Source: Dictyophora rubrovolvata (Eukaryota > Basidiomycota > Agaricomycetes > Phallales > Phallaceae). Taken from it: 64,000 nucleotides of DNA. The stretch spans positions 1,178,001-1,242,000 of the forward strand of contig CP114126.1 in assembly GCA_029959195.1 (NCBI GenBank). The letters are read 5' to 3'. Every line of letters begins with the position of its first letter. Position 1 is the first letter of the stretch. A model generated the notes under the pieces. The model made no database searches, was not told where the DNA came from, and saw nothing but the letters and a program-made list of their open reading frames with translations. Both the position numbers and the translations under genes were made by a program. Positions 36,318 to 47,694 of the stretch are shown here, in pieces.

Positions 36318-37277
36318 TGTCTCGTTCCTCGAGGAGAAACATACGTTTTTATGACGCTACGAACCCTGCCACTCCCCTCGGCGGCCTGCGTCAGCACGGC
36401 TCTGTCACGGAGAGAAATTTTTTAGACATGCTAGAAATTTTGATTGTCACTCAAGTCGGATACCGTGTCGAAAGGAGGCAAGACCAACACATCGTCACTA
36501 GATCCGACCATCAATTGCGGCACGGAGATTATGACATTTACTGTGACGGTAATTTGTTTGTTTTGCCGGTGATATAATATTAAATGACTTATTGCGCAGA
36601 GGATATTAATGTTAATGACGAAGCTTGGGTTCCTAGAATCACTACTCGCAGCAACTCAGCAAGAGATTCCAAGTTTCGGGACGCAGTCCGTAGCCGTGAC
36701 GGCAAATGCGTGTTTTCGGGTCTCATCAATGAGGGAGCGCAGGATGGGCTGTGGTATGGCTTCCAGGCCGCCCACATTTTTCCCCTCAGTGCCGGAAATG
36801 TGTGGGATCAGAACAGTTTTGGAAGATGGATTACCCACACCGCTCCCGGACAATCAAAGATTAACTCCGTCCAAAACGGTTTTCTCATTCAAGGGAGTTT
36901 GCACCAGGCATGGGATAGTTATGCGATGTCGGTCGATCCTAACGCAAGTTTTTCTTCTGCTTTTCGTGCGCAACATTTGTTTAAAGGACAACTATAAGAT
37001 TGTCGTTTTCCTAAATAACACCTGGAGGCTGGATGGAAGAACACTGGATCCTGTTTGCCGTGACCCTCAAGACCCACGCCACGTGTCCGACGAGCTTCTC
37101 CGATGGCACTTCCGACAATGTGTCTTTGCCAACATGAGAGGGGCAGGAGAGCCGGTTTTTGAACCTGACTATCCTCCTGGTTCGGATATCATGGGAGAGC
37201 TTCGAGAAGCGCCTCTTGGCCGGGAACAATTTGAGCTCATGTTGGCGGACAGGTTGCAAGAGTTCGCCACTGAATAG
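36318..37277 (+). CDS. HNH_2 endonuclease-like protein, right copy
   Basis: Three exons from ATG 36318 (MSRSSRRNIRFYDATNPATP), with a GT-AG intron inside the Asp-Gly-Glu junction and a GC-AG intron (GCAAGT) after Asp-Pro-Asn, giving about 258 residues. HNH_2 landmarks are CVFSG, FQAAHIFPL, QNGFLIQG, LHQAWD and DELLRWHFRQ. It is intact and a paralogue of 3982-4956, with about 87 percent identity in exon 1 rising to about 95 percent in exon 3 and near identity in the 3' flank. Both copies keep the histidine motif and open frames despite many replacements, which suggests selection on each or recent divergence. Confidence 0.85.
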
Positions 37278-37429
37278 TTCATAACCCTGTTGTGTTTTGC
37301 TCCTCCGCTTTCCTGTTTGCTCATTATGGTTCACGAACGTTTATACCTAAGCTGGGTCAAGGTCGATACTTGCGGTCTCCATCCGACGCAGGTGTATTCG
37401 TTTTTCCACACGACACAACTATGCCGTTC

Positions 37430-39494
37430 ATGAGCGTAACGCGTCACGCTTACCAGCGTACTTTCACTCAATCACACATCCTCCGAAAGGCCAGCCTTGA
37501 TGCCTGCACCGATGCCTGCCCCTACACCATTCCCGACCCCAACGCAACCCACTCCGGCTCTAGCACTGTTCCCATTAAATGATACGTTTATTCCAAAATA
37601 TATCCACTTGAACCAACGCGTTGAAATTGGCCGCCAAACTAACGCGAAGACGACGCCTGGAGAACGAAATGGCTATTTCGATTCTAAGGTTTTAAGTAGG
37701 CAGCATGCGGAAGTATGGGAAGAAGAATCAAAGGTAACCGGTCTGTTCACCCTGGATCAGTTCTTGGGCTTTTATTTTGCGCACTAGATCTTCATCAAGG
37801 ACGTGAAAAGCTCCAATGGTACCTTCATCAACGGCGAGCGGTTATCACCCGAAGGCGTCGAGTCTCAAGCTTTTAAACTGAAAACTGACGATATTGTTGT
37901 AAAACGAGCAATTTTAAATATCCCAAAGGAAATAAATGTGACTTGAAACCTTAGGAATTTGGTATCGATATTGTTGGTGAAGACAACAAAATGATCGTTC
38001 ACCACAAGGTTGCAGCACGCGTAGCGTGTGTTTTAATACCTGAAGATGCACCCGTGGTCTTTCCACCTCCCATGTCTGTGACTAACGGAACTCAACGAAG
38101 ACCCACAGCGCTCGTTTCGGGACCAGCGGTTACAGGCAATGTCAATTCTGCTGGCTTAGGAAGCATGGGGGCGCCCGCTGGTCGTCCTAAAACAGGATTG
38201 ACATTCGAGCATATATTATCAAGGCTTCAGAATGGAATAATTCAAAGCCGAGAGACCGGTCAAGAGCTGAATAGACTTAGCGAGCAAATGAACGATATTA
38301 ATGATACTTTGAGTGGTAACAATGTATGCTTTTTTTATTTCTCTATCAATGGTTTTCAAAGGCGCTAGACCATTATGTCATTTAGCCCGGGCCAATACAG
38401 AATTATCCGCTCTCGATCCCTCCCGTGCACCCCAGATAACTCAGCCTCAGAATGCTGCTCCTTTTTCTGTTCAAGCTCCGGACAAAAACATTATCGCATC
38501 GTTACAAGCACAACTAACGGAAACACAAACGACACTATCCTCTCATGTTGAGAAACTAAGAGCTCTCAACGACCTTACTACTGAATACGATACCATGAGA
38601 AGGGAGTTTACTAGTTTGCGAGACTATATCGAGGAGAAGAAGCATGATCCCGCAGACGACGATGACACCAAGAGTTTTACGACTGTAACACCAGAACATG
38701 AAGACAACGATGATGAGGAAAGTGATAAACATCTGCAAAGGGAACGACAAGAGCTCGTGAACGGTAACCGGCCGCACACACCAGAACCAACGCAACGGCA
38801 CCGGGAAGACCATCATCCTGCTCCGATAACGGATACATTCAAATCCGACGTCACAAATCGGCTTGATACACTGTCGGAACAACTAGAAAACGCTCTTTCT
38901 ACCTCCAGAGCACTGCAAGCACAGCGAGCCTCTACAGAGGATATCATTCTATCTCTAGAGACCAAGATCTCCGCGCTGGAAAGTAAAGTCGAGGCTGTCG
39001 CTGCAGAAGCTAGAAAAGACGAAAAGCCCGATCCCCCAGTTCAACCTAAACTCGAGAACGGATACGCCAATGATCTCTACGCCGCTGAACCTCCGATCCT
39101 TGACCTCATCAAACAATGGTCAGCTTTACACTCGGAATGGGGTACACGCTTCGAGGAATGGGAGTTCCGCATTGTGAATGTAGAAGGTGGACACAAGAAC
39201 CTTGAGGAAAGTCTTCGAACATTAGAAGGTGGTTTCCGGAGTGTTGAAGATGGCTTGCGAAGCTTGGAGAATGGTCTGAAAGAGACACGAGACATGCGTC
39301 AAAAGGCCATCCAAGAAATTCAAGTCGATGCTCAAGCAAAGCGACAAGTGGTATGAACGTCTTGTCCTTCATTGCTCGTAAACGTCACAGTACTGATTTC
39401 TATTCAATTGTAGCCTATGATTTCCATATCAACAGCCATCAGTGTACTCGTTTTAAGCGTAGTCGCCGCTGTCGTTTATCGAGCAAAAGAATAG
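37430..39494 (+). pseudogene. Broken copy of the tail-anchored FHA-domain gene
   Basis: About 98 percent identical to 793-2887, with the same exon layout. An 11-base deletion after the codons for MSVTRHAY shifts the frame at the N-terminus, and a 19-base deletion near 38420, between two short CACCCC-like repeats, shifts the frame at the start of the coiled-coil exon. FHA-domain replacements (Glu to Lys, Thr to Met, Thr to Ile) also occur. The first shift could be bypassed from a later ATG (MMPAPMPAP), but the second cannot, so the coiled coil and membrane anchor are lost. A truncated FHA-only protein is possible. Confidence 0.85.
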
Positions 39495-39767
39495 ACAACA
39501 TCTCGAACCATCTTTTTTTGGCTATATTTATTATATCTTTTCAACTGTTTCCAGTAGTCACTTCTATATCCCCAGTTCCACACCACTCTCATATGCATTC
39601 TACTTCAGTTATTTTCTTATGAACCCGGATCTCTACATGTAAATATTATAATCATTATCCAGTTCACCGCTGGCAGGAACTTTCTTTCCCCCCGGCGCTA
39701 GTTGCGCGAGGCCAGCCCTCTAATATCCTAATATCGACTGCAACCCTTTGAAGGCGGCGATAAGTGC

Positions 39768-40104
39768 ATGTCGTCAAAAGACGAGTCTGACCTATCTCGG
39801 CAAGTCAAATTCCTTCAGGATGTTCTTCAAAATGCATCTGTAAAGGACGAAACTGCGGCGGACAACTTGGCGGTGCTTCTCCGACAGCTCGACGAAGCGG
39901 GTGACGTTGCTCAAGGCGTTGAAGATAAGCTGGACAAGTTATTAGAAAACTTGGAAGGAATGATAGAAGAACTTGAAGGAAATAAGGTTAGTGTCTATAT
40001 TCTGGGCTTGGAACTGGCTGCGTCTAATAACCCCGTCATAGCATTCGGATAATTCAACTACCAACGAACACTCGAACGAACAAATAAACAAGGCGGACTC
40101 GTGA
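39768..40104 (+). CDS. Small coiled-coil protein, right-arm copy
   Basis: Exons 39768-39986 and 40042-40104 encode the same 93-residue protein as 178-514, with a matching intron and branch site. It lies between the FHA pseudogene and convergent SDA1; the gap to the SDA1 stop is 165 bases. Unlike its neighbour it has stayed intact. Function is not recognised. Confidence 0.7.
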
Positions 40105-40269
40105 CCCCAATGACGAATATATGAGCACTCATAATCTTTGAAAGAATATTCACACATAATAATGTATCGTCTGCACAAGCCACTTTGTGATCAACATCAT
40201 GTATTTTTTCTTTGCGCCGATAGATGGAATTATATCACAATAATATGGTATGTACTAAAACGCCATTTA

Positions 40270-43211
40270 TCATTTACTCCTCTTAGCCCTGTCAACATGA
40301 GCGCGCAGCTTTTTCTGTTTATCCCGCAACGAAGCCTTCTTCTTCCCCTTCACAGAATTACTCGCCAAAATCATCATAATAGGCTTATTTCTGGCCTTCT
40401 CGCGATTCGTCGAACTGCTCGCATTCTCCTTATTCTTCTTCCCCCGCGCAGAACCAAACTTCTCTCTCCCTTCCCGTCCTTTCTGGATCGAAGCCATCCG
40501 CTCTTCATAACTCGCTTTCGCCTTTTTACGAGGCCCGAGTATGTCATTCTCAGACACGAAATATTCACTCAGGTTGCCTTGTTCGCGGCCTGACGATATC
40601 GATTTTTTGTTCGCTTCTAGTGCGGCCAGTTTACGTTTGGTAGCTGAACCTGCCCCAGATTGTACGGCTTTTGATGCTGCTTCGATTTTCAGGTCATTGA
40701 GTAATGCGAAATCAGCGGGAGTAAGAATCTGAATTTGAACAAGAAGAAAAATAATCGTTAAACCAAGACTGTTCAGGCAATACTGCTGAAGGATGGCTTA
40801 CTTTGGTAGTGGCAAGTGACGATACCCGTGCAGCAGCTTCGGTCTGCGGCTGCAAGTCCGTCGTCGTGTTCATAGCTTCAACTCCAGCATCGTGTTTTTC
40901 TTCTTTCCGTTTCCCTTTCTTGGATGATTCATCTTCACTCTCGCTAATGTAAATTTCTTCTTCTTCATCGGACGACACATCAATCCAGCCTTCAGAACTG
41001 GAATCGGACGACTCAGAGTCAACCTCCCAGCCCTCCCAATCTTCTTCTCCACCTTCATCTTCATTCGCCCCGTCTCCGTCGTTACCTTCAGCGCGAAGTT
41101 TCTCAAAGTGAGCTTCCAGTAGCTTTGAAAAAAAGACTACTTCAGTATTTTGTTTCCAAAAAAGGAGATGAAAGCAGATAATTACCTCCAACCCTTCTAT
41201 GTCAACAGCAGCGTCCGCCACGTGTCCATAAGCGGGTGGTTGAACCTCTTTCTTCGACATACTGACTTCTTTACCCTTTCCAATTCCAAACATTAGCACA
41301 AACGCACGCGATAAAGAACTTATCAAACAAAGCATAACATACCCTTTCCCGACGCTTCAACATCCCAGGATTAACCTCCCTATAAAGCTGCAACAGACCT
41401 CTCGAAGCGGTCAAAACCCCTTTATCCCTACTCTTCCGATACTCAATCAAATCTCCCAAAAGGTCTTCTTCCATACACCACGGCTGTCGTCTGCAAACTT
41501 CGCGTATCGAATTTAAACCGGCCGCGATAACTTCGGGTCCTACACCAGGATGAACGAACTCGTTCGCGATTTTTCGGATGACGGGTGTCACTGCATCTGG
41601 GGGCGTGAGTGAATGGACGGATTGGGCTAGCGAGACTAAGATTGTTGGAATGCGGAGTTGGTGGTATGTTAGGTATCTTGTGTAAGGTTTTTGAGATGAT
41701 AGGGCCAAAAAAAAACAACTTTGTAACGTACTTGACGATGTAGGTATAGAATCCTAATATGCATAACTTATGAGCACCCATTATGCGACTGATTAGTTGC
41801 ATTAATAATATCTTATGATCTAATGAATATCGCTTGTCTTTAAGAATAGTTAGATGGATCCCATAAAAGAATGAAAACACACAAACCATAACGGTTCAAA
41901 TTGTCGTACAACTTTTCTCCAAAAGTTTGTGGGTCGTGTAATAACTGCAACGCAGGAAAATTGGCAGTTGCATGCTCTGCATTTTTCTCTTTACGTTTCT
42001 AAAAACGATCGGAGGTCAGCAACCTTACTGTTCAACTTGTGGATGCTCTTGCCTTTTTCGCAGCTTTCATACTTTTGGCTAATTTCTTCTCACCACTCCG
42101 TGTCTTTTTTTTAACTTCATGCCGGTGTTGTAAGCCTTTCGTGTCTGGAACCTAAACCAAAGAGATATATATAAGCAAAAAGGGGGTAACGTCATGCAAG
42201 CACTAACATCATCTTCATCACTGTCTTCCTCTTCTTCTTCCTCGCTCCCAAGGAAAAAGTGAAGTGAAGCATTTTGAACTTTAGCATGAGGGTGAAAACA
42301 TCCAAGTGCAACAATAGACACCGTCTTGGCATCATTCCTAACGAAAGCACGAAAAAAAAAAAAACGCCCCGTCAAACCAACCCGATTCCACTCGAAAAAG
42401 GAAACAAGAATTATCTCACCAAACGCCTTTCTTCCACAACTCTTTAGCCATAACAACAGCCCACATAGCTTCATCCGAATTTTGCTTCGTACTGGGATTA
42501 ACAGCCGACTTGCCAGTGCCAGCACCAGCACTGCGTAATTTGCCTTTATCACCCAACACTTCACCGTCCATTCCACGTTCTACCATTCCGAATAACATCG
42601 TTTGTACTGCTTTGTTTAGTTTGTGGTTTTTGGTTTTCATGTTTGCTGTTTTAATATCCGTAAAAATTGTTTTTCGGATGAAAGCTCGGAGTGTGGATGA
42701 TGTCGTGCGAGGGAGGAGGGGGAAGAGAGTGCGAAGCAATCTGTAGTATTCACACTTTTGGTTAATATAACTGAGGGAATACGTTGAATTTCCTTACTCA
42801 ATGGATGTAATAACATTTTTGTTGCGCAAAGTTACGAGATTCTGAACAAGAACTCTTCGAGTATCCGGGTTCAGCGTCGAATAGCTTTCCAACAAAAGAT
42901 TTGAAAGATGATTGGGAAAATCAGCTGTCTCCTTCGGAAAACACTGTGCAACCTTAAGAAGAAATGGATTTAGCCAATGACAAGATACAGACAAAGCTGG
43001 TCCAAACCTGAGCTATAAAAGAAATAAGCTGCCTAAAATGTTGCGCCTGTTCGTCTGGATTGATTTGAAAAATTTTCCGAATACTTTCGTAGTGATTCCA
43101 TTGCTGTAGAAATTCTTCTTTGTATGCAGCAGGATCTCGTTTTACTAGATTTTGAAGTTGAGGGAGATTTGAGGTTAACAGTGCCCCTCTTGGAACATGT
43201 TGTCGCTCCAT
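40270..43211 (-). CDS. SDA1: Ribosome biogenesis/actin-cytoskeleton protein SDA1
   Basis: About nine exons on the minus strand from ATG 43211 to the stop at 40272-40270. The order is the full SDA1 protein: [33 protein letters not shown] (landmark [12 protein letters not shown]), [29 protein letters not shown], an acidic [13 protein letters not shown] loop, [54 protein letters not shown], a second acidic region, [13 protein letters not shown], and a Lys-rich tail ending [16 protein letters not shown]1 is a nucleolar protein needed for 60S export and G1 passage. No break seen. Its last codons belong to the inverted duplication. Confidence 0.92.
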
Positions 43212-43341
43212 AAAGGGTTGCAAAAAGTTGATTACATAAGTGCAATGCGCGCAACTTTTTTTTTTCACGTTTTTTCTCTGGAATGCTATATATTTATTTA
43301 AAAAAACTACAGGTTCAGCCGACAGTCTAAAATTTTTAAGG

Positions 43342-43400
43342 TATGTTGAGCCACCGATTCGGAGATCAACGAGGATTATCCTTGCAAGTGTCAAATTTTG
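43342..43400 (+). repeat. 57-bp direct repeat, copy 2, between SDA1 and ARL2
   Basis: Same orientation as 36177-36233. It lies in a 290-base gap between two minus-strand genes and has no coding role that I can see. Confidence 0.8.
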
Positions 43401-43501
43401 CCAAGTTATAGCCGAGAAGCACTGGGGCAACGTGTCGGACAGCCGGTCGTAACTTACAGTGACAAAAAGACCCGTATACGCATGTGATTGATTAACCAAT
43501 T

Positions 43502-44392
43502 TTACTTCAAATTGCTAACGGTACTGTAATAAATGCGACCGGCGATGTCGTTGACCACCCAATCAAGACCCTGGACCAGATTTTCCCCTGTCATGGCACT
43601 GCAAGGAAGAATTTTCCATCGATGCGTCTTGATTGACATGAGATCTAATGCCTAAATGGATGAGAATCAATATGAAGACTTTGAGATATATCGCGTATAT
43701 GGGAAAAAAAATAGGTTACATGGCAAATTTCTTGTTCGGACATGGAGCCGTTGAGATCTTGTTTATTGGCAAAGACTAGAAGTGAAGCGCCAGCCAGTCG
43801 CTGTAGTTGTGTTTAAATTCACAAGAAGCAAATTATCATGCCACGTGAGAGATATTAACGAACCTCTTCTAAAAGGAGGGCATGGAGCTCCTCGCGACAG
43901 TCTTGCATACGCAGTCGATCACCTGAGTCGACCACCCACACGATCGCGTCTGTTTGTTCAAAGTAATTTCGCCAATATGGACGCAAGGTTCTTTGGCCTC
44001 CTACATCCCCTGGAGACTAATATATCATCGGAATGCCCCCTGTCATGTGTGTAACGCCAGAAGAAGACACACATACATATATTCAACGTGTATCTGAACG
44101 AGTCAGCGAAAGGTTTTAGTTTTAATATCGATATGTGATGAGATGGATTAGATTAGGTCTCACTTGCCATGAATGAATGTCTTGATATTGAACCCTAGCG
44201 TCGGACTTATGGAAAGGACGTCTTCTCCATTTATTTTCTTCACAATGGTCGTCTTGCCTGCGTTATCCAGTCCCCTGATCCTTTTTGTCAATATGAAACA
44301 AGAGACGGCAGCCCAGGCGGGACATACAAGAACAGAATACGCATTTCTTTTTCTTTTTGTCTGTTCTTCCTGATAATTGTGAGCAGTCCCAT
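43502..44392 (-). CDS. ARL2: ARF-like small GTPase ARL2 (Alp41/Cin4)
   Basis: Minus-strand gene from ATG 44392 ([20 protein letters not shown]) to the stop at 43504-43502, with several short introns. G-box motifs are present: P-loop GLDNAGKTT (joined across an intron), [10 protein letters not shown] switch [21 protein letters not shown] switch II region, FANKQDL and CSAMTG. Length and N-terminal sequence match ARL2 rather than ARF1 or ARL3. ARL2 works with tubulin cofactors in alpha/beta-tubulin folding and microtubule upkeep. It faces away from the phosphatase gene at 44729. Confidence 0.92.
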
Positions 44393-44641
44393 CTTTTGAG
44401 GCAAGGCTAAGGCAAGGGTAACAGCTTTGCCAACCAATGCCGCAAACTTTGAATGTGTGCCGTGACATTGCTGTGACAGCAAGTAGTGGCTATCCGGAAA
44501 CAACCGGCAGCAGTACTCCTCGACCAAGTTCCTTTTTTTATCTAATGCGCATGTATTATTGTATATAGCAAGTTTAAATTCAAGGCATCAGGAATCTTTT
44601 CGGAGATGGCGTTTGCATCCGAAGTTGTGTTGATCAAACCG

Positions 44642-44651
44642 TATATATAAA
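44642..44651 (+). promoter_or_regulatory. TATA-like box upstream of the phosphatase gene
   Basis: TATATATAAA lies 78 bases before ATG 44729, a usual distance once a short leader is allowed. It is in the 336-base divergent region shared with ARL2. Confidence 0.5.
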
Positions 44652-44728
44652 GGACTAGTAAAAGGCGGCAAGTTATCAGTGCTCGCCTCGTGTCCATCTT
44701 TATTGTCTCTTTCTCTCTCATCCTCATC

Positions 44729-45480
44729 ATGATGACTGTTCTCTCTGACAACTCCACAAGAGATCTTTTCCTCGAAAAACGCTCTATTGTGTCTTACACT
44801 CTTACAACGCCTCCTTCCCCGATACCCAATTCCTACTGGGCGACGCCTCTCGTGTGCGCCTCGGAATACCCTTTCAGCCCATTTCACTTCCGCCCCCAGC
44901 TCGATAAACTGCTCAGGGCAGGCATCAGAACATTCATTGATCTCACAGAACCCAACGAACTAATTCCCTACGAATCTCGTCTGCGCGCACGGGCTCGTGC
45001 AGTCGGTATACCCGATTCAGTACAGCTGTGGTACTATCGATTTCCCATTCGGGACCGAAGTATTCCCTCAGAAGATGGTGAAACTATGAAGAAAATCATG
45101 TCCGTTCTTCAAGTAAGTAAATTCAGCGAAACCGCACTGGCACTTCGGAGATTCTCAATTCACGGTCCGCGTTTAGCAATGTGAACTCGCCAATCGCAAA
45201 GCAGTAGTTCACTGCCGTGGCGGAATTGGAAGAACAGGCACTGTAGTAAGATTAATACACACCCTTTTTTAAAAAAACCTTACTTTACCCTTTTCCGTAG
45301 ATTGGTTGTTGGTTGGTCCAAAGCGGCCGAGTTCCAAATGGCGAGGTCGCCCTACAAATAATCAAAAAGCTATGGAAAAAAGTCGAAAAGTGCAAACGAT
45401 ACCCCCACAGCCCGGAGACAGGACCGCAATGTGAATTCGTTCGTAAATTTGGAGGCGTGATTCTCGATGCTGTTGCTTAA
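44729..45480 (+). CDS. Protein tyrosine/dual-specificity phosphatase
   Basis: Three exons: 44729-45112, 45177-45245 and 45301-45480, about 210 residues. The region upstream of the ATG is open but without a start codon, so 44729 (or the adjacent 44732) is the start. The fold is a compact cysteine phosphatase: FIDLTEP, LWYYRFPIRDRSIPS supplying the general acid Asp, and the signature loop VHCRGGIGRTG (CX5R), split from the rest by an intron right after it. VPNGEVALQIIKKLWK and PETGPQCEFVRKF follow. The short DSP/PTP-like form suggests phosphoprotein or phosphoinositide substrates; the sequence does not decide. Confidence 0.85.
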
Positions 45481-45723
45481 TTGAAAACTTTCATTTGCTC
45501 ATAATTATCTCGCATTCACTGGCATATTTCAGATGTAAAGACCCGCTATCTCGAACGCTGGACGTACTTTCCCCATTTTTTCCCTCATGTATCTACCTTC
45601 AATTGCATAAGTAGAGTGTGTACAGAACAAATACATATAATGTTATTGTTGTCGAGAGGCATAACAAGGCGCCCGAGCCGCTTTAACCTTGCCGGGATCG
45701 TGACAATAAAGTGTCGTAGTCAC

Positions 45724-45745
45724 CGCGGTAGCCTCGACTACCGCG
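45724..45745. repeat. Perfect 8-bp stem hairpin
   Basis: CGCGGTAG and CTACCGCG are separated by six bases. A third CCGCGGTA lies at 45763, so the motif is part of a small GC-rich cluster in otherwise AT-rich DNA. Confidence 0.75.
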
Positions 45746-45818
45746 ACTTTAGTGCAGAAATAACCGCGGTACTTCTATTTTTCCGAGGAATAAAAATCAA
45801 AGAGAACACTAACAAATG

Positions 45819-45896
45819 AGTCTGTAGTGTGGTTGGGAATATTAGCAGCCCTGTAAGCAGGTCCTCATTCAATTCCTGCTTGGTTAACTTTTTTTT
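45819..45896 (+). ncRNA. tRNA-like pol III element (possible SINE head or decayed tRNA)
   Basis: An A-box-like TAGTGTGGTTGG (45825-45836) is followed 30 bases later by a B-box-like CATTCAATTCC (about 45866-45876) and then by T8 (45889-45896), a pol III stop. CTGTAAG between them resembles a Tyr anticodon loop. The stems do not pair well enough for a working tRNA, so a tRNA-derived repeat or relic is more likely. Resemblance only. Confidence 0.35.
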
Positions 45897-47694
45897 AAAA
45901 ATTGATCAGCTAAGACTAAAAAAAGGAGTATCGCAAGTTGCCGCTAAATCGAGGAAATAACATGAAAGTTGTATGATGGACGCGTGAGACCAGTACTGTT
46001 CCCTCTCTTGGCGTTGGCGGCCAACCGAAGCCTACCAAATGGAAACAATCGACTGGAATCCGTTTTATGGTGCGGGAGAACTGGCATGTCTTGTCGGAAA
46101 AACATGTCAACAACACGATATGTATGCAGCCAAACAGTGACTGTACGCATCGTTTCGTAATCTTGAAGGGTATGTAAAATAGCTCGTATGAAAAAAATAA
46201 TATCCAGATCTGCGCAAGCTCACCTTATCAATGATTCTGATCGGTCGATTTACTCGAGTGAGCACAGTAAATTTCCGGCTTTCCGTACTTGCATAGCTCT
46301 CAGACCATGCGCATCTACTGCGGCCGCCCCCAATCCTTCAGCACCTCATCAAGGACTTTGGTAGAAAAAGCCAAAAAAGACGAGATGACCATACTGCCAA
46401 AAATTTCGAACGAATCATTCCCTCACTGATCTGAACGCGCCCCTGCACGGTCTCATCAGCCCGTTTAGCTGAATGGGACAAATCAGTACATGCGCATCTA
46501 CTGCCGTAGATACCGGTCTTCACCGGCCGCCATCATGTCCCACAGGATTGGTTTGTGAGGCACACCATCCTCCAATGAGCAAGTAACGGTCGGTTTCCCC
46601 GTCACCACTTATTTTTAAATCTTAGTAGGCTTCGGTGTGTATTGTCAGACAACAGCATACAGCGCACTGGCAGACACAACAGTGTCCGCTGGTATTTATC
46701 AAATACAATGGTGATTATTATTGATTCAATAAAACTTGACAGATATCACCAACATTCCACATTGAAATCCAATGCTCAGGTAGTGTCAAACACTGCGAAA
46801 TTTTGAATTTCATTAGTGTTGAAAGTAAAGACTCCTGACCATATGTAATTCTACATTTGAAGAGTGTGAAATTTTCATTGGATTGGATTAATGTTTATTG
46901 GAGGTAATTGATGTACACAATGCACAACACAGACATGGATAACACAGCAGAACACAGTTAAAAAAACTGACCCATCACCAGAATGGAACTACAAGCCTAC
47001 TTTCTTGCCGGAGGCACAGAGGCTTCCTACCAACTGACCCACAGTACACATGATGTGATACCGCGTTGTTTAGATTATAAAACAGCTGACGCATCTTTAA
47101 ACCTGCGGAATGTCGTGGGACATCTGGTGATGGGAACATGGCGCATTGAAATTGTGTGCAATGCTTTGAAAATCACGCGCGGAGTGATGCTCTGAAGTTT
47201 GGGCGAGGTAAATAGAACCTAGAGGAACAACCTGAAGCGATTGACGCACTTAAAAACCTATATAATGATGAGCAACAGCGCGACAAATGGTGGCAGCATA
47301 TACCAGCTTCACTGGACTTCACTGGATTTCACTAGAATGCGCTATTTTTTTCTTAAGTCCGGACAACCTGAGGGTGTAAGCTAAAATTGGATTTTATTTA
47401 TTATTTATTTACGTTTAAAATCATTATTTATCATCGATTTCCAATAATGGCCATCGCTGGCCATCACTGGACACTGGGTCCGTCAGTAGATATTAACGTA
47501 CTCATTTGTGCAACTCAACACCCTCAAAGATTTCTATATAAAACAGTCTCCTTCCTCTACAGAACTTCACCCTACATACTTCTACTTTATATAATTTCTT
47601 TTTCCTGAGCTTCCTCCTTTTCTTCCATTCATATTTCCTGTTTAAAACGTTCATCCGGGTTTTTCCTACCACGTTGCTTGTCCTCTCAGGCTTG

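Larger units (their letters stand above)
36318..40276. repeat. Right arm of large inverted duplication
   Basis: Inverted relative to 1-4956. It starts in the HNH gene, lacks the 1.0-kb spacer found in the left arm, and runs through the FHA and coiled-coil genes into the last codons of SDA1. Homology certainly reaches 40276, where the partner leaves the window at base 1. Confidence 0.93.
45481..47694. other. 2.2-kb gene-poor region with repeats
   Basis: No open frame has family features. It contains a perfect hairpin (45724-45745), a tRNA-like pol III element (45819-45896), two copies of CATGCGCATCTACTGC about 190 bases apart (near 46307 and 46492), a tract around 46880-46980 rich in CACAACACAG-type repeats, and the promoter of the next gene with TATA box CTATATAAA at 47534-47542. 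Confidence 0.5.

Noticed and set aside
1-40276. Mating-type locus flanked by inverted repeats
   Set aside because: No homeodomain, pheromone or receptor gene lies between the arms; the content is housekeeping genes.
45819-45896. Functional tRNA-Tyr
   Set aside because: A CTGTAAG loop and pol III boxes are present, but acceptor, anticodon and T stems do not pair; kept only as a tRNA-like element.
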